Positions 12,501 to 27,500 are shown, counted from the first letter of the stretch. The stretch is DNA of 42,428 nt from Phoronis australis (GCA_002633005.1 NMRA01001182.1:1-42428), one strand, 5' to 3'. Notes: a model not told the origin generated them from the letters alone. Made by a program: numbers and translations.

Positions 12501-15500
12501 GCTATATCAAAACACAGTACATACATGCAATTCCTTGCAGCCAAATCTCTGTGGACAAATTTGAGATCAGAGAGATACTCCATGCCTTTGGCTATATCCA
12601 CACCGAACTTCAGCGAGTCAAACACTGAAAGAACCTACACGAAGGAAAACAGTTAACTTTAGGAGATGAACAAAATCTATTGTATACAGATTGAGAGAAT
12701 AGTAATTTCTTACTGGTTTACATCGGTTTAATTGTTACTCTTAGTGTTGCGTGTACATGTACGTGTTTGTGAAAAGTAAAATTTTCTTCTACTTAAAAAT
12801 TGGCACCCGGAAGAACGGGATGCAAAAAATGGGGAACAATTTACCATCTATTTTACGCATGTAAAAACACTGTATTGAATACATTAATGACCGATCATTT
12901 TTGTTTGGTATTGAGGTTTTGTCTATCGACCAAACAACAAGGCAATGATTACACACCAACCTAAGTGCTGAAAAACGAAAACGTCTAAAGAAGCACGTTT
13001 ACAGGAGAATACCAAACAGAACACAACCTAGTTTGTATCAATTAAGATCGAGTAGTTCAACTCGATAACAGCAATCACAGCTATTTTACCTGACACCTAA
13101 TGGCAGAGCGCGGTTTTGAAATTAAGCAATGACTTCAGAGGTTCGAATGCAGTCGGTTCAGCAGATTACAACACGCTTACTGGTGTCAGCTTATTGCTAA
13201 AATTCATCGTTTTACATCAATAAATCAATCTAAAACACTTTCAAATACCCCGAGTTACAGAACAAACGTGTTAATTTATTTCGTTGTTACGGATTTTTAG
13301 GTATTTGAACGTACCATAGCCTGCAAAGTTCGGTGGGCCAATTTACCAAGATCGGTCGCGGGAGTTTGGGGTCTGCTCCGTAATAAATTATTCGTCCGCA
13401 AAGTACAGACAGCAGAAAATAGCTGTGCGTTGTAAATTTAGACGGGATTTTTCAGTTATAAACACACAAAACGCTTGCTATCCAGGCCAGTGGCTCGGAA
13501 CTGGTGAAAACATCACACACCTAGAGGAAAAAACCTCACTAACGAGTCAGTCATCAAACACATTATATAAAACGTTATGATCTCATGCCTTGTATTAATT
13601 GTAACTGTTTATGTTCTAATGGCGAACTACAATTCTCCATTACCAAACACCGATCAACAACCGATACGACGAAAGTCAGGCCACTGACAGACATGGAGAA
13701 ATTTCGCTGCCTCATATTTGGTATAAAATGCGTACTTTTCATTCTTTACTACTGCAAGCCACTTCCGAAGCATTATGGGCTCTCGAGGAAGTCGAAAAAG
13801 TGATATAGCCACTTTCCTTGCAGCTCCATAGCTCGCACAAGCAGGAACGATACCTCACACTATAGCAGCACTCACTCTGGAGAAAAACCACTGTGGTTTT
13901 TCTCCAGAGTGACAGCCGTCGCTGCGTCGTCTCTCACCTTCCTCGCGCGTTAACGCGACAACTCTCGGCGGGGTAAGATCGACCGGATACGAGGTGACGT
14001 TGATATAGACCGATTAAGACGGTAAAAAAGACTAATTAAGTCGGGTGGCATTCTCCTTTAAAGAGTGTTTATGATGACAAAATATCAAGTCTAGGTAATT
14101 GTAAAACAAATGAAATACAACAATTCTTCAACCTTTAAAACACCAGATGCGACCAACCTTCTTGGGATCTTTAATGTAGCTGAGCAGGTCACCATGACGC
14201 ATGAACGGAAGGATAACAAGAGGAATGTCGTTTCTGCTTTCCATTCGTATTCCAAGCAGCCCCAGAACATTTTCATGGTGAAACTCCCTCATAATCAAAG
14301 CCTCATTCAGGATTTTACTGACACTTTCTCCACAGGGAATATTGGCTGTAAAAAGGAACTATCGTTACAGATCGTACCACCGATGGACTTTATATTTTAT
14401 TGACAGCAGCATTCATCTTCAGAAATCACTTTCCGGTTTGTTATACTTTTTGTTATTTTATATTGTTTAATTGGCTACTTACTATCACGTTGTGATTTAA
14501 CAGCGACCTCTATTGATTCTGCTTCTTGATGGAGGATACCTTTGAACACGCACCCAAAATTCCCTGCATAAAACGAAGAATTATCAAACACGTATTGGTA
14601 TAACTGTTGAATAACCGAAAGGGACACCACTTTGTCACAAAACTACGAAGCAATAGCAGCCACAGGAACAACAAAATGAATTACAACAAAAATGGAGGCT
14701 TAATATGCGAGTATACATCTCAACATTCTCTCACCAATATAACATTAAGACCTAATAATTTTGTGAATTATATCAAACCATTTAATACACATTGACCATT
14801 TATTACAAATTGCCAGCGGTATAAGACTGTAAAATTTCAAAATTTGATTCTGAAACATGCAATGAGCCTTCACAATTTGTGTGCATCAACCAACGTCTAC
14901 GATGGTGATTTAGAAAAAAAAACATCGTTTGCTTTCAAGATCGGAAACGGAGCAGCGTGAAATTTGGTTTCATGTTCTGTCAATGGCATAACACCACATA
15001 TATAACGATACATAAAACACAATACTGATAATCATTCTGATAATACCGACACAACCATACATAAAGAAGGGAGATAAACGAAGAGTTACTGGAAAGTGAA
15101 AATGGAGGCTTTTACAAAATCGCGCGGCACTCCTGAAGCAGACACAAACACTGACCTTGTCCAAGTACACAAGTCTCGTCTACATCAATATTGCTACTTT
15201 CAACAAGTATGTTGGATTCTTTCACAAGGATCCATGTCTCTTCTTCAATGGGGCTGTGTAAAGTCGTTGGGTTTTCTTCGGTAAGCGCTAGCCTACCGTT
15301 TCCTGAGGTTGTACCTTGAAAAGTTTTTAAAACGGCGGCGGAAATGTTCTCATTTGTAGATTACTTTGGTGTTTTTATACACTAGGGAAACGTTACGCGG
15401 CAAGAAACACAGAAGTCATCAAATGTAATGGAACAGAATAAAGTATTAACCTAGATAGAAGGATATTAGTTGAGGTTCAGAGGAGGGATGAAGACGTTGC

Positions 15501-18500
15501 ATGTACATTAACACATGTCTTTCCAGAGAAGAATAATGTTCTTGGATACGGAGTCCTGTGTAACCAACATAAGTAATAGGCGAAATAGCAAAGTAAACGA
15601 TGATTAATGTTTGTGGTACACAATCAAAAAAAGTTTGAAATAAGATTGGGAAAATAGTCATTGGATTACATCGCTCTTGGGCTGGACAGTTTGGAATTTT
15701 TAATGGATATCTTAAGATCTATGATAATTCTGGAAAGACACTGGCACTGTCAATTGTACTTGTATAAAAATAGGTTTTATCTGCTTACACACACATTCAT
15801 TTATCGATCCATCCACCTACCTATCCCACCTTCCATCTATCCATTCATCCATTTATCTGCTTATAGCATAGTATTCAACTTTTTGTTGTTCATTACGTAC
15901 CAAACGTTTTCCAAGGGATCTATAGTAGCGAGAAACTTTCGGTCAGAGCGATATTTCACGAGCAGCGTGCCAATATGACTGCAGATTGTTTTTTAGAAAC
16001 CATGGAAAGACTCAAGCCGCCACAAATAGCCACAGTGTGTAGCAAAGTCAGAAAAATCCTGTTCAAATCTTGTGGTGGCTTCCAAACTTTCAATGGAAAT
16101 TGAACCTTGTTTTGAGTATTTGAACTAATCTTGGCTCTTTCACATGCTAATGCATTGTTGGTGTCAGTAGTAGAAGAAAGAAGCAAGAATCAACAAAAAG
16201 TTGATACCATCTATCTCAAAAATTGGACTTTATAGTCCTTGGTGGGTCACAGTTGTGTAATTCGCTAAAGCGTAGATCACGCTTGCCCGTTTTGCAAACT
16301 TTAAAAGGAGTTTCCTCCAAACTGTTGAGGGTTATCGAAGGTTACAGTGCAGTATTTTGTCTCAGAGTACTGGGTTGGAAAGTTGTTTTTAGTATCTGTT
16401 AAAAAGTCAACATAGAGTTTTATTTCATCTTCTTTTTTCTTGGAATCAATACCTTTGATTCACAATTCCTCGTTTCTTTCGTGAAATTGGCCCATTTGCC
16501 ACCCTTTCAAGTCACCACATATCAAGCACGCGCTCATATTACAACAGGGAGTAAATAGACGAAAGTCGGGCTTCATCAGCATAAACCGGGCAAAGTCGGA
16601 CCACAAAGCACAAGCCTCCAGTGATTCCGATCGTCTGAGCTTTGCATACCAGCAAAATGGCTGTATAACCACCAAAGAAATGGGTGAGGTACACGTATAG
16701 AGATAGAACGGCAACAGAGAAGTGAGGAGGAGGAGGAGAGGGTGAGATTTGTGGGGGAGGGGTGGGAGAAGCAGAAACAGAAGTTTAATATATGTATCAT
16801 CCCTCTCATTTTTCTCTCAGCATTACTTCATACGTTTAAATTGTTGCTTCGAATTTTCATGCTTTAAATCTTTGGATAAATGTGTTCTTGCTGAGAAATT
16901 TGAATGATTTTAAAGGAGCATGCCACCCAAAAAACAACCTAATTTGTATCAATTTAGATCGAGTAGTTCTACTCCATAACGACACGTACGGTTGCGTTAC
17001 CTGACACCTGATTGGAGACGAGGTGTGAAAATTATCCAATATTACTATTATCCATAGGTTTCACACGCAGTCTGTTCAGCAGTTCACAACACGGGATACT
17101 GGTGTCAGCTAATGGCTTGAAGTCATCGTTTAACACCAATAAATTATCAAACTTCGATGTAAAACCCTTAAAAATACACCGAGTTCTTATAAAAAACGTG
17201 TTGTTTTATTTCGGATTTATTGGTATTTGGACACACCGTAGCCTACGGCAGGCCAATAAGGTCCGTAGCATGAGTTTTGGGTCTGTTCGGAGATAATCTA
17301 GAAGTATTTTCCGTAATATACTGACATGAGAACCTAGATCTGTGTTGTTTAGACTTGTGATTTTTTGAGTTCTAAAGACAAAACGCTTGTTATCCTGGCC
17401 AGTGGCTCAGAGCCCGATCAGGCTCGTCGCGGCCGGCCGGATTGACTCGTTATCCCTGTCAGTGGCTCGGAAACTGATCAGAAATCACGAACATAAACCA
17501 GCCAAAAATCAGTGAAAACTAAACTTCCAGTCAAGAAAATACTATACTAGTGAGCCAAAGTAATGTGCACCTGATTATGATGGTCAATTTGCCACTGAAC
17601 TGCAAATCTACTTACTCGTCGGGGGCTGCGAATTCAGGTTCCGCTTTGGCCACAGCACCGTCAGGGCAGAAGTTGTACATTGACAATCATTATTTGAGTA
17701 ATGTAAATGTAAATGAAGATTCCCCGTAACACCTGGCCGTGGGATGGAAATCGAGTTGTTTCACAACAGTTTCTGCCACCAAACACTAAATTAGCATGAG
17801 CAAATACGGCCTCGGTGTCCGTCAATTAGTTTTATTGCACCTAAAGCCGGTAAGCAGTGATTTATTCATTGCTGGCTTCTCAAATCATTTACACTCACGA
17901 ACACTCCAAAGGCATTACAAATTGCATCTAATGAGACAGACTTTGTTTCAGTTTTATATCATTATTGGTTAGGGTGAGAATAATTCATTTTGAAACAGAA
18001 CGCTCAGTAATAAACGCCAACATGGCAACTCGCAATCCCGACTTAGGAAGAGCTAGAGCTCACAAGTCCCGACTTAGCAGGTGGATCGTTAAGTTTTACA
18101 GGCTATCAATTCGAACAGAAATACGGTAATGAAGAAATACTAGAGAGGTTTCGTGAACGAGCTAAGACAACGGAACGTATGGAGTTATTTGGCCCGTAAG
18201 CAGGCATTCGCCAGGCACTGTCGACGTCTGCAGGCCACAGACACGGAGATGTTTCACGGCCTCATACTTGCTATTTACAGCGTACATTTCATTTTTCACT
18301 ACCATGAGCCACTTTCTAAGCATTTCAGACTCTCGAGGAAGCAAAAAAAAAAACGATATACCCGCTTTCTTCGCAGCTGTTTGGTTCGGACAAGCGGGAA
18401 CGATGCACCGCACCATAGCAGCATTCACTCTGCATACATGAATCACTGACGTCGCTAGCGTCGTTTCTCACCTTCCTCACAGGTTAACACGACACCTCTT

Positions 18501-21500
18501 GACAAGGTAAGGTCGACCGTATGCGAGGCGATGTGGATATAGACCGATTAAGACGGCAAAAAAGACTAATTAAATCGGGTGGCATTCTCCTTCAAGATCT
18601 GAAATTTCATCAGTATATTTTTAACGTTGAATACTGCGAAGATATCAATGGCACATGTCAGTTCTCTGGAAAACATACCCTGTTTCAACTTAGTGCTAAC
18701 CAATTCCAGTTGCATTTTTCTGTTATCTCGTTCAGTCTTCATGAGCTTGCGTCGGAAGAAGAACACGATAGTAGCAATGATGGTTAAAAGAGCAACGATG
18801 CCGATCACTGTGCCAACTATCAGGCCGACGTTTGTCGAAGTATCAACTTCACTGGGTCTGTCGCTAGCGTAATATTTGAGTTTCCCAATGTAGAACTTGA
18901 GATTCCCGACCACGACCTAAGAAAGTGAAAGACCGAAGTACATGTACGATAGCTGCAGCAGTGTTGTGCGTGGTAGTAAATTGAGATTTAAGTATAAGCC
19001 CGAAGACCAGCGCAATGCCACGTAATGCAGTGGTAGCGCACAATCTGATAGTCACGATTATTATTTGAGAAACAACTGGATGTTTGTCTCGCAACTAAGT
19101 CAAGTTGGGAAGTGGTTTGTGGGCTTCAAAGAACTGAGAGTATGCTTGTAGTTGAAACCGTGATCGGCGCTTAAAAGGGCTTTTGGAACAGTATATGTTT
19201 TGAGGTGTCTCATGAATTAAAACAATATCGCCAGAACCCTCCAAAACCAAACGTATTTTGCGCTTGTTCGTACAAATGAAGTAAACAAAATTAACTTTTC
19301 CGAAGCAACGTGGCTTTTTAAATTCACGCGTAGTTACAGACTGCATGTAAGATGTAAAAGTGGCGGACAGCGTCTCCGTGTATCTACGCCCCGCTGCACA
19401 AATTGTACGCCGTTGACCAAACTCAAATTGTTTCAGTGATTGACAGGTACACGTGCAGTGTTAATTGTCACATCTTGGAATGCGCAGCAAAGAATGCGGA
19501 AAAATGCGCAGAGTGAGTGAATGTTCTTACCGAAACTTGAGGTAGTATGTCCCTGCTCCATCGATCACGCTCATCAAGTCCGTACGGTTGATGATCAGGA
19601 AGTTTGCACAGAAGTCGTGTCTTTGCCAGACCTGTCACGTTGCATTGTTCTTTGCCAATAAGAACTATAACTTCTTCTTCTGTACAGGCCAAGTTAAGGT
19701 TGGAACCCTTTAAATTAAATAACTAGGTTTAGCATACCCAAAAAGATAACGAAGACTGTTACAGTCGTATGTGTCAGTCCCCATACACGTGTACAATATG
19801 GCGTTTCTTGAAGGAACAAACCTTAAGACACGCATCCGTCACCTTCAAGCAGACGCCAAATTCGAAAAAGAGGCCGTTCATGTATACATGTACATGGAAA
19901 GCTATGACAAGATTGCTTTCATCGAAACAGGATTAAATATACAAAAGTGGCAAGCTCCGCCTAAGTGGTTAAGTTTAAAGGTTAAGGCAACCTTTGTTCA
20001 TGTCATTTTTAGCAAAAATAGGGTTCGTTGATTATCCCAGACATATTTTTAACTTATTTACAGTGTTTCTTAATTTAATTAATTACTCGTCGTCTACCCC
20101 TGAAGTTATGTTTTGGGAGACAAGAATTTCGCGCCAATTTGTTTTCATGTGAGAGCAGTCGAGTAAGTCATTGTTCTAGCTCGGTTGTGATAAGTTAGGT
20201 CGTCGTTTGCTTTTGTTTACGAGTCAGTCAACATTCCACGCTGTTGCTGCCTACCGAGTTTTACGCATTATCGTCTCACGTACAGAGGAAGAACTGTCCC
20301 ACTTGACCGAGTGTCCCGCGACACACTCCCAGTGGATGGTGACTTGAGCACCCAAACTGCTTACATCCCGCCGTGGGACTCCCTCGTCACGCACGTGGCA
20401 CCTACTAAATAGCCCCAAAACAAGTCCACAATAAACTTATCAAACTTAGGCTCAACGATCTGTTCATTGGATGACGAACTGTCCTTTTCACTGGGTGTCA
20501 AACTGGACCTGTATTCACTCCCACTACTCACGACATCGCTGCAGGGCTGCTTACAGGCTCTTGGCTAGATAAAACAGCACACGTGGAATCACTACTAGTT
20601 CCTGGAATTGTACGCTATGGGGTACATGTACGTTCGGAGGCATGACAGTAGATGAAGTGCCTCCAGTCACTGTATATACATGTAGTAGCCACAGCTCGCG
20701 AGGCTTCTCGCTTCAAAAAACCGCACTTCTCGGGGGTTGCGACGGGGCACTGCCGGAAATCAACAGCGACGGTATGGAACCCTTCTTCAGGCGTTGTTTC
20801 GCAGGGACCTTCATCAATTAAGCGTACATATCTCTGTCGTAATCTGACGGATGAAAACGCTTGCAACTGTTGCGTGAACGGGTAGCGCGCTGCGTGCTTT
20901 ACACGAGCGAGTTAGCCAAGTACGGTGAAGTGTGTCATCCTTCGGAAAGCGATGCAAGGTACCCAAAGCACGTGTGAGACTATAATGAGTACATCCTGGT
21001 ACGCAGCAACAGTGTGGCATGTTGACTTACTCGTAAACAAAAGCAAACGACGACCGAACTTATCGCAACCGAGGTAGAACAATTACTGACTCGACCGCTC
21101 TCATAGTCAGACTGACGAATGTATGAAAAGAAACTGGCGCGAAATTCTTGCCTCCCAAAACGTCACTTCCGGAGTAGAGGACAAGAAATTAATTAACTTA
21201 CGAAAAGCTGTAGTTTAGTGAAAAATATGTCTGGGATAATTAACAGACCTTGTTTTGTTAAAAGTGTTATGAAAAAAGGTTGCCTTTGCCTTTAAATAGA
21301 GTATGATTTTATGGAAAATTTCTATTCGTCCTCTTGGCAACAGTGATAAAGAATAAAGGCATATCCAACATGCCGTATGTACTTTAGAGTAGATAGATTG
21401 GCTTACCATTAACAACAGTTCTTTCGTGCCGTTGCTGATTGTTTTCGTCATATTGACCTCGGTGAATTTGAAGTAATCTGGATTTAGAACGTATGTCATG

Positions 21501-24500
21501 ACACTGGACACGTTTGCAAAGTTTTCACGTAGACGCCGTACTGCTGTGACGTTGTCCATGATAAATCCAATGGAGACATACGTTGGTGACTTCGCGGAAT
21601 TTAGTGCCGGGGAAGAGCACCACATCAACGAGTCGTTGCGAACAATGCAAGGTGTCTGAGTTTGAGAAGAGAAATAATTCGTAAACTGAAGTTACACAGT
21701 CGGTGCAAGTACATGTACATAAAACAAAAATAATGTATATACAACATGCGTAAGTGTTATTCTGTACCCGTGTGTTATGTCAGACATACTACTACGGTAG
21801 ATGGAGCTATCCCACCATGACCAACACAGTCAACGAGCCTCACCCAAAGCAACAAGGAATTTGTACTTTTTCACAAGCCGCAAAACAATGCAAAATGGTA
21901 CAAGTGGAACAAAATAAGATCAACTTTATAGCAACAATAGGTCAATTGAATTGCGTGAGATTATTGCACCATTAACTACTTGGCCTATATATACTTGCAT
22001 AATGCTGATATCAATTTACAGATGTAATTCCCGATTTTATACAGCTTCCATCACCGAACAGGTTGCTTTAAATCATTAACAATTTTCGAGTAAGTTGTTA
22101 AACCACGATTATTGCTTGCCCCTTTTATCAAAAATAATTGAGTTCCTTTTCGGATGTTTAGTGATTACAAGACTGCCGCTATTATGACGATATTTGGATA
22201 TGATAAAAGAATAGGAATACAGTCACATCCATTTTCGAAGATTTTACAGATCTAGGATTCTTTACGACTCAGATAATTTAATTGCAGTGCCGAGATAGAG
22301 CTAGAGGGGTTACAAATTTATGTTTTTGGATTATACGATGCGCTGCGACCACTGTTGCTTCCATTTAATCTAATATTTAGCTTTAAAACACAGCTGAAAG
22401 TCCACCGGAGGGCTTTTCACGAGCTGGTGAAATGGGTATAAGCCAAAAGAATGGGAGGAAAATAGTCTACAGTACAGTGTAATTATTATTCCCTTGACAC
22501 GTTTAGAAAACTGCAAACGGCTTTTCAATCATATTTCGCCTTTTTAACCCTCTTCTAAAATCAACAAATCAAATTGTCTATCATATTTTCTCCTTAGTTT
22601 TTGACTTTTAAGTCAAAAGGGGAATTCATAATATTATTAAAATAACGTTATTAAAATAACGTTATGAATTGACCCGAATTCTAGCCAATGAAACTCGTTC
22701 ATGCTGCAGTTCACGAGTTCACCCGGGGCCAGGTATAGGTTTGCGAAGTGTTTAGTAAATTCGATCGCTACTAAAATCTGACATAATTATTGTCTTTCTT
22801 CTAATGTTGATCTTTTTAATTTCATTTTACTGGGTCCAGATTATCAAAATGACGTCATACTGAAGACGCAAACCACGCTGATTAACCTACCTGTAGTTTA
22901 CTCTACATGTATGTTGGGCTAAAATACACATGCACACGAAAATTAGTTTAAAAATCTGTACCCAAAGAGCCAAAAAAATGCTTGTGAAATGTGCAGTTTT
23001 CGAAGTGCCACTTAAGTTCCCATCTTTCGTATTTTATCTTGAGTAGTACAACCTCCAGCAGGACTTCATGAAGTTTAACTTCATCGCATTCACTCTAATT
23101 GCGCGATGCATTGCCGTAAATAAAATGTCAGAAATGGCATGTGACGCAGATAGAACTTTAGGCGCTTACTGCTTGTGCTACGTGAGTTCCATCGCCTTTG
23201 TGAAGGAACATGAACGGCCTCTGAATGGATTTGAAGTATGTTCCCATGATAATAACGATTCGGCCACCTCTAAAAAGAAACATATGCTACCTTGAATAAC
23301 AGTAAACTTGGATGAAGCGTAATTATATGATAACTGTGCTCACAGTTCAAAATAAACAGTAATGGATGATCCTCATTCATACCCAATATGTTGAAACAAA
23401 CTTCACAAGGTCTGATCAATCCACGAGCGTGATAAATAACTCAGGTGATATACCACATCTGGTGAAGAGACCGCTCAACTCTAACAACTGCGGATTTTCT
23501 TTGAACACTTAATATGTGCTTTGTGTGATTAATGGATGCTTTATCTTGTCAGTGTAGGTCGTATTTTGCGATTGCATATGACATAAACAGATTAGCTATA
23601 ACAGTAGGTCACAGTTTTTATCCCGAAAAAGTCAATACAGAATACAGTTTGGTCGACCTGACTAAGAGAAGGTCAAGCACTCTTGCCCTATAGTCTCAAC
23701 TTAACGGCATCTTGTAAATTGTGGATGTTCTTAAACAGCGACTGTTATCGTGGTAAAGAATATTTGAAACGCAGGTTGTAACAGTAATCAGTCCATTTTC
23801 TTCGCATAATAAACAGGTGTTTGTTTGTTCACTAGTTAGTTAGATGCTTTCAGCGGCGCCCATTAAATGGCATGCCATGACAAGCTAACTTTTAGAGCTT
23901 GATTTAATGCTATATCGAAACTGTTAGTTTTTTCGAACCTCTGAAATAACCTCCAGTGTATGACTACTGAAGCAACAATTTGAGTGCAAATTCACAACTC
24001 TTAGTAGCATAAATCAAGAATTGTTTTTGAGATGCAATAATAACCAAGGAAAGTATCATTTTGTTCGTACCCCATGATCGACGCCACCGGAGCAATACTC
24101 TGTATAGTTGGGTCTGATGTAAACTGATACAACGCATGGAATCGCCTTTCCGCCTCATTTGTAAACTTCATCGTCAGTCGAGAAACAGATCTGGGGCCTT
24201 CAACTCCGTGTAACAAGCAAATTACCTCCGTTTCAAACCGACTAAAAGAAGAGAAAGCAAAGGGAGTGGTGTAGAATAGCGTGTGGCAGCAACAGAACAG
24301 ACACAACCTTTCCAACCTACATGTATGTAATCTGTGAATTATAATTGTATCGTTTCCCTAGTAGAAGGAGGAAAACATGTCTTCTAGAAACAGTCGGAGT
24401 CACCAATCACCTTTAGTTTTGACATGAATAAAAATCACCGGGAATTAAATAAATCATAGTTTGTCCGTGACTGACAAATCCTCAGACTTGTCGAGTGTAT

Positions 24501-27500
24501 AAAAGACGAAGCTGCCGTTAGACACTGAATTGAATTATGCAAGAGTAATTGCATTTTGTGTACATTTATATTTCGTTGAATCAACAGCATCCTTAAAAAT
24601 TGTCTGACTTTGGTGGGACCGTCAAGCTTTTTGAATATTTGCGCTGCGTCCACCCTCAGAATTACAATCTCCCACCTTTTGATACACGTGACAAGATAAT
24701 AAACCAACTTCGTATTTTCATTCCAAGGCACAACTTAAAATTTCGCGGGGGTTGTTTTGGGGTGTAATGCTACGGATATCGAGCCCTAGAATGTTAATGG
24801 CCTGGTTCCATGTGTCTCTAACTTAATCAGTTGCAAATGCTGGCAACTATGCAAGTGGTTGATTAACGTAAACATGGAGATATGCCAAAACTGATAAAAT
24901 TTCGTTCACACCTAGCACATATTCTTTCAAGAATACTTACGAAATGAGGTCACACGGAATGCCAGATAATGATATAGATATTCCGGACCAACTGCAGGTT
25001 TCCAGACCATGTCCCTTTATCGTGATTTTTGTTCCACCAGATTTTGGACCAATGAGAGGAGATATCTCAGTAATCGTGGGATTCTGAAGTAAATATGTTA
25101 TCATCAATTAACGTACAGTAACTGCATTTTTCGGCAAATCACATTTTAAGCCTGACTTGGGGACTCCAGGTACACGTACAAAATTTATTTTAAACTAGAG
25201 TAACCATGTTGAAAAATAAATTTTTACCTGTCATTCCACCAAAGCACCAAAAGGTCGACCCCAGGCCAGATCTTGAAAAACGGTTGTGTGTTCAAGCACC
25301 CTGCTAAGTAATGACCAAACAGTTTATTCCAACTTTTGGGCCCTTATTTTTAAGTAGATCACCACGAATATTTTGGCCCAAAAGACTATATTTAGTGCAA
25401 AGAGTTTGGGCTCATCAAGTAGTTTTAAAACAATTAAAAGAGTGAAAAACAATCTTTAAGTTGTTTAGGTAGACATAAACTCTCCTTGCGAAGACAGTCT
25501 GCATTTCCGTTAAACTTCACTGTATTATCAAAATTTGGTAAATTTTGCTCATTTTTGTATTTGATTTTTAACAAATTTTGAGTTGCTCTGCTGGCCAGTT
25601 TGGGGGGTCCTTGTTATTTCAACTATTTACCATCAGTTTGCTGTCGAATTGAGGATATTAGTACATGAAAAATGCTCGTTTCCAAGCAACAGCAGATAGA
25701 AAGGACGCATATGTACTATTGCGTAATTTACAGTCCTTAACTTCGTCGGGCACTATGCAGCTGAATCTAGTAAACATCGTAGGTTCATTTATTTTTGGAA
25801 ATATGTCTTCATAGAAATTCGACTACTGCTGGCATCCCGGTGGCAGTCTATAAAACTGGATTTCTTCGATGAAATTTTATGAAATTTGACCAAAATAATT
25901 CTATCCCGGAAGCGAAGGCAGGTGCATGTTTTCAGATGCTTCTAACACGTCTGCCCCATCATGAGCAATTGTAGCATTTCAGTGGCTTGTGCCCCTCGCC
26001 GGCTGCTACCTGACCCTCTGCCCCGGTAACGTCCACCATATTACCTAACAAGCGTTACATGAAATAAATATAATACATACACAGGAATAACACTGCCATA
26101 TTCCTTTTTTCCTTTTTTCTGGTAATGTACCAACGAGACTTGTTTGCATCATCGCCGCAAAACCATGTGGGCACTTCCCATCGAAATAAAAAAGAACAAT
26201 CCTAACAGTTTTAGCGCAAACACTGGAAACGTGTTACAAAGGCGGCATTATGTAACAGCGTGATTTCCAGATCTATCATCGTTAAGGCTAAACCTATGAT
26301 AGTTGAACCTGCCTTTCAGTTCAGCAAATCGCATGGGAGGTGCTCCATTGTTTCAGCGATGCGCCGCCCATGGTCACACAGGCAGACCAATATAGGGGGC
26401 TAGGGCTACATTGTATAGCCCCCAATTATTTCAATGCTGTGCGGCCCACAACATGTCGCCAAGGTGTCAGTGCCAATGCGAATTTTGATCTCTTTGACCA
26501 CTCCATTAGTTACATCTGCGTGGTTAAATTATGTTGAAAACTTTTGGGACGTAAAATACATAATCTTAGGAAAGAAAGAGATGTGATTTTGTTTTGCAGA
26601 CATCGATACTTTTTCTATTATGTAGGCTTTTACCTTCAAAGATAAATACTAATTTTAAGTTTGCCCACATCGTAAAGTCTCCTATCCTTAATTAAAAAAT
26701 TGCCCTTAAATAAGAGCCAAGTCGGTATTAAACATTAATGTTTCATTAAAAAGCACATGAATTATTCCAATGGACGTTAAACGTTTTGGGTACTAGCACA
26801 AGGCAAATATGCCATCACCTGTGCCTGCCTAACCTCTGACTCACTGTGAGTCGTGACCGCTGAATTGACAAAGTGGTGTGTGGATATGTCAGCCAGCATT
26901 ATGATATCTAAGATGTTCATTCCCTTTGCTCCTTATTCCTTGAACCACTTTACAATGTAAATGTAATGAAGTTACAAAGCACATTCGTTTAAAAAGTGTA
27001 GAATACGCTGTATTGGGATTTTTTAAAATAAACAATCAAAAAATAAATTCGAGAGAACTCCTAAATTTGTTCACACATACAACATCTATCCATAAAAATA
27101 TTTTGTCAGTATCCACAGCCCCGAAAACGAGCTTGTAGAAGCTCTTTAGTGACACTCACTTTTAACACCACAAACGATCACCCAGTTTAATCGCCCTTGT
27201 CAAGTAATAGAGGCAGCAAAATTATCTGACAAATTTTAGGTGGAAGTAACTATGTTTATTCAAAAAACTTTATCGTTCCTTAATTTTGGTTCGTCGATCA
27301 GAAGGTGGGTGAAAGTCTTTTACAGTAATATTAAGTCCTGTGTTGTCGTAAATGGTCACCCATCTTCTTGGTTCAATATTTCATGTGGCTGCAGACAAGG
27401 TGACCCATTGTCTCCCTACATTTTTATATTGTGCGCGGAGATTTTGGCGTATTTAATCAAGAATAATAAAAATATTGCTGGTGTAGTTGCTGGGAATAAG

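Noticed and set aside
12625-12626. Acceptor ttctttcag nearer the catalytic-loop exon
   Set aside because: It breaks the phase with exon 14158-14345. The ag at 12635-12636 restores the frame and the family spacing.
16460-16809. Minus-strand frames rich in Cys and Leu near the purine tract
   Set aside because: Two overlapping frames over simple-sequence DNA, no known domain and no splice fit to the receptor.
6310-18916. Idea that the kinase exons form a separate gene downstream of a plexin gene
   Set aside because: No promoter-like first exon, start codon or signal peptide precedes the kinase, no plexin GAP exon or poly(A) signal follows the TM exon, and phases run continuously across the junction.
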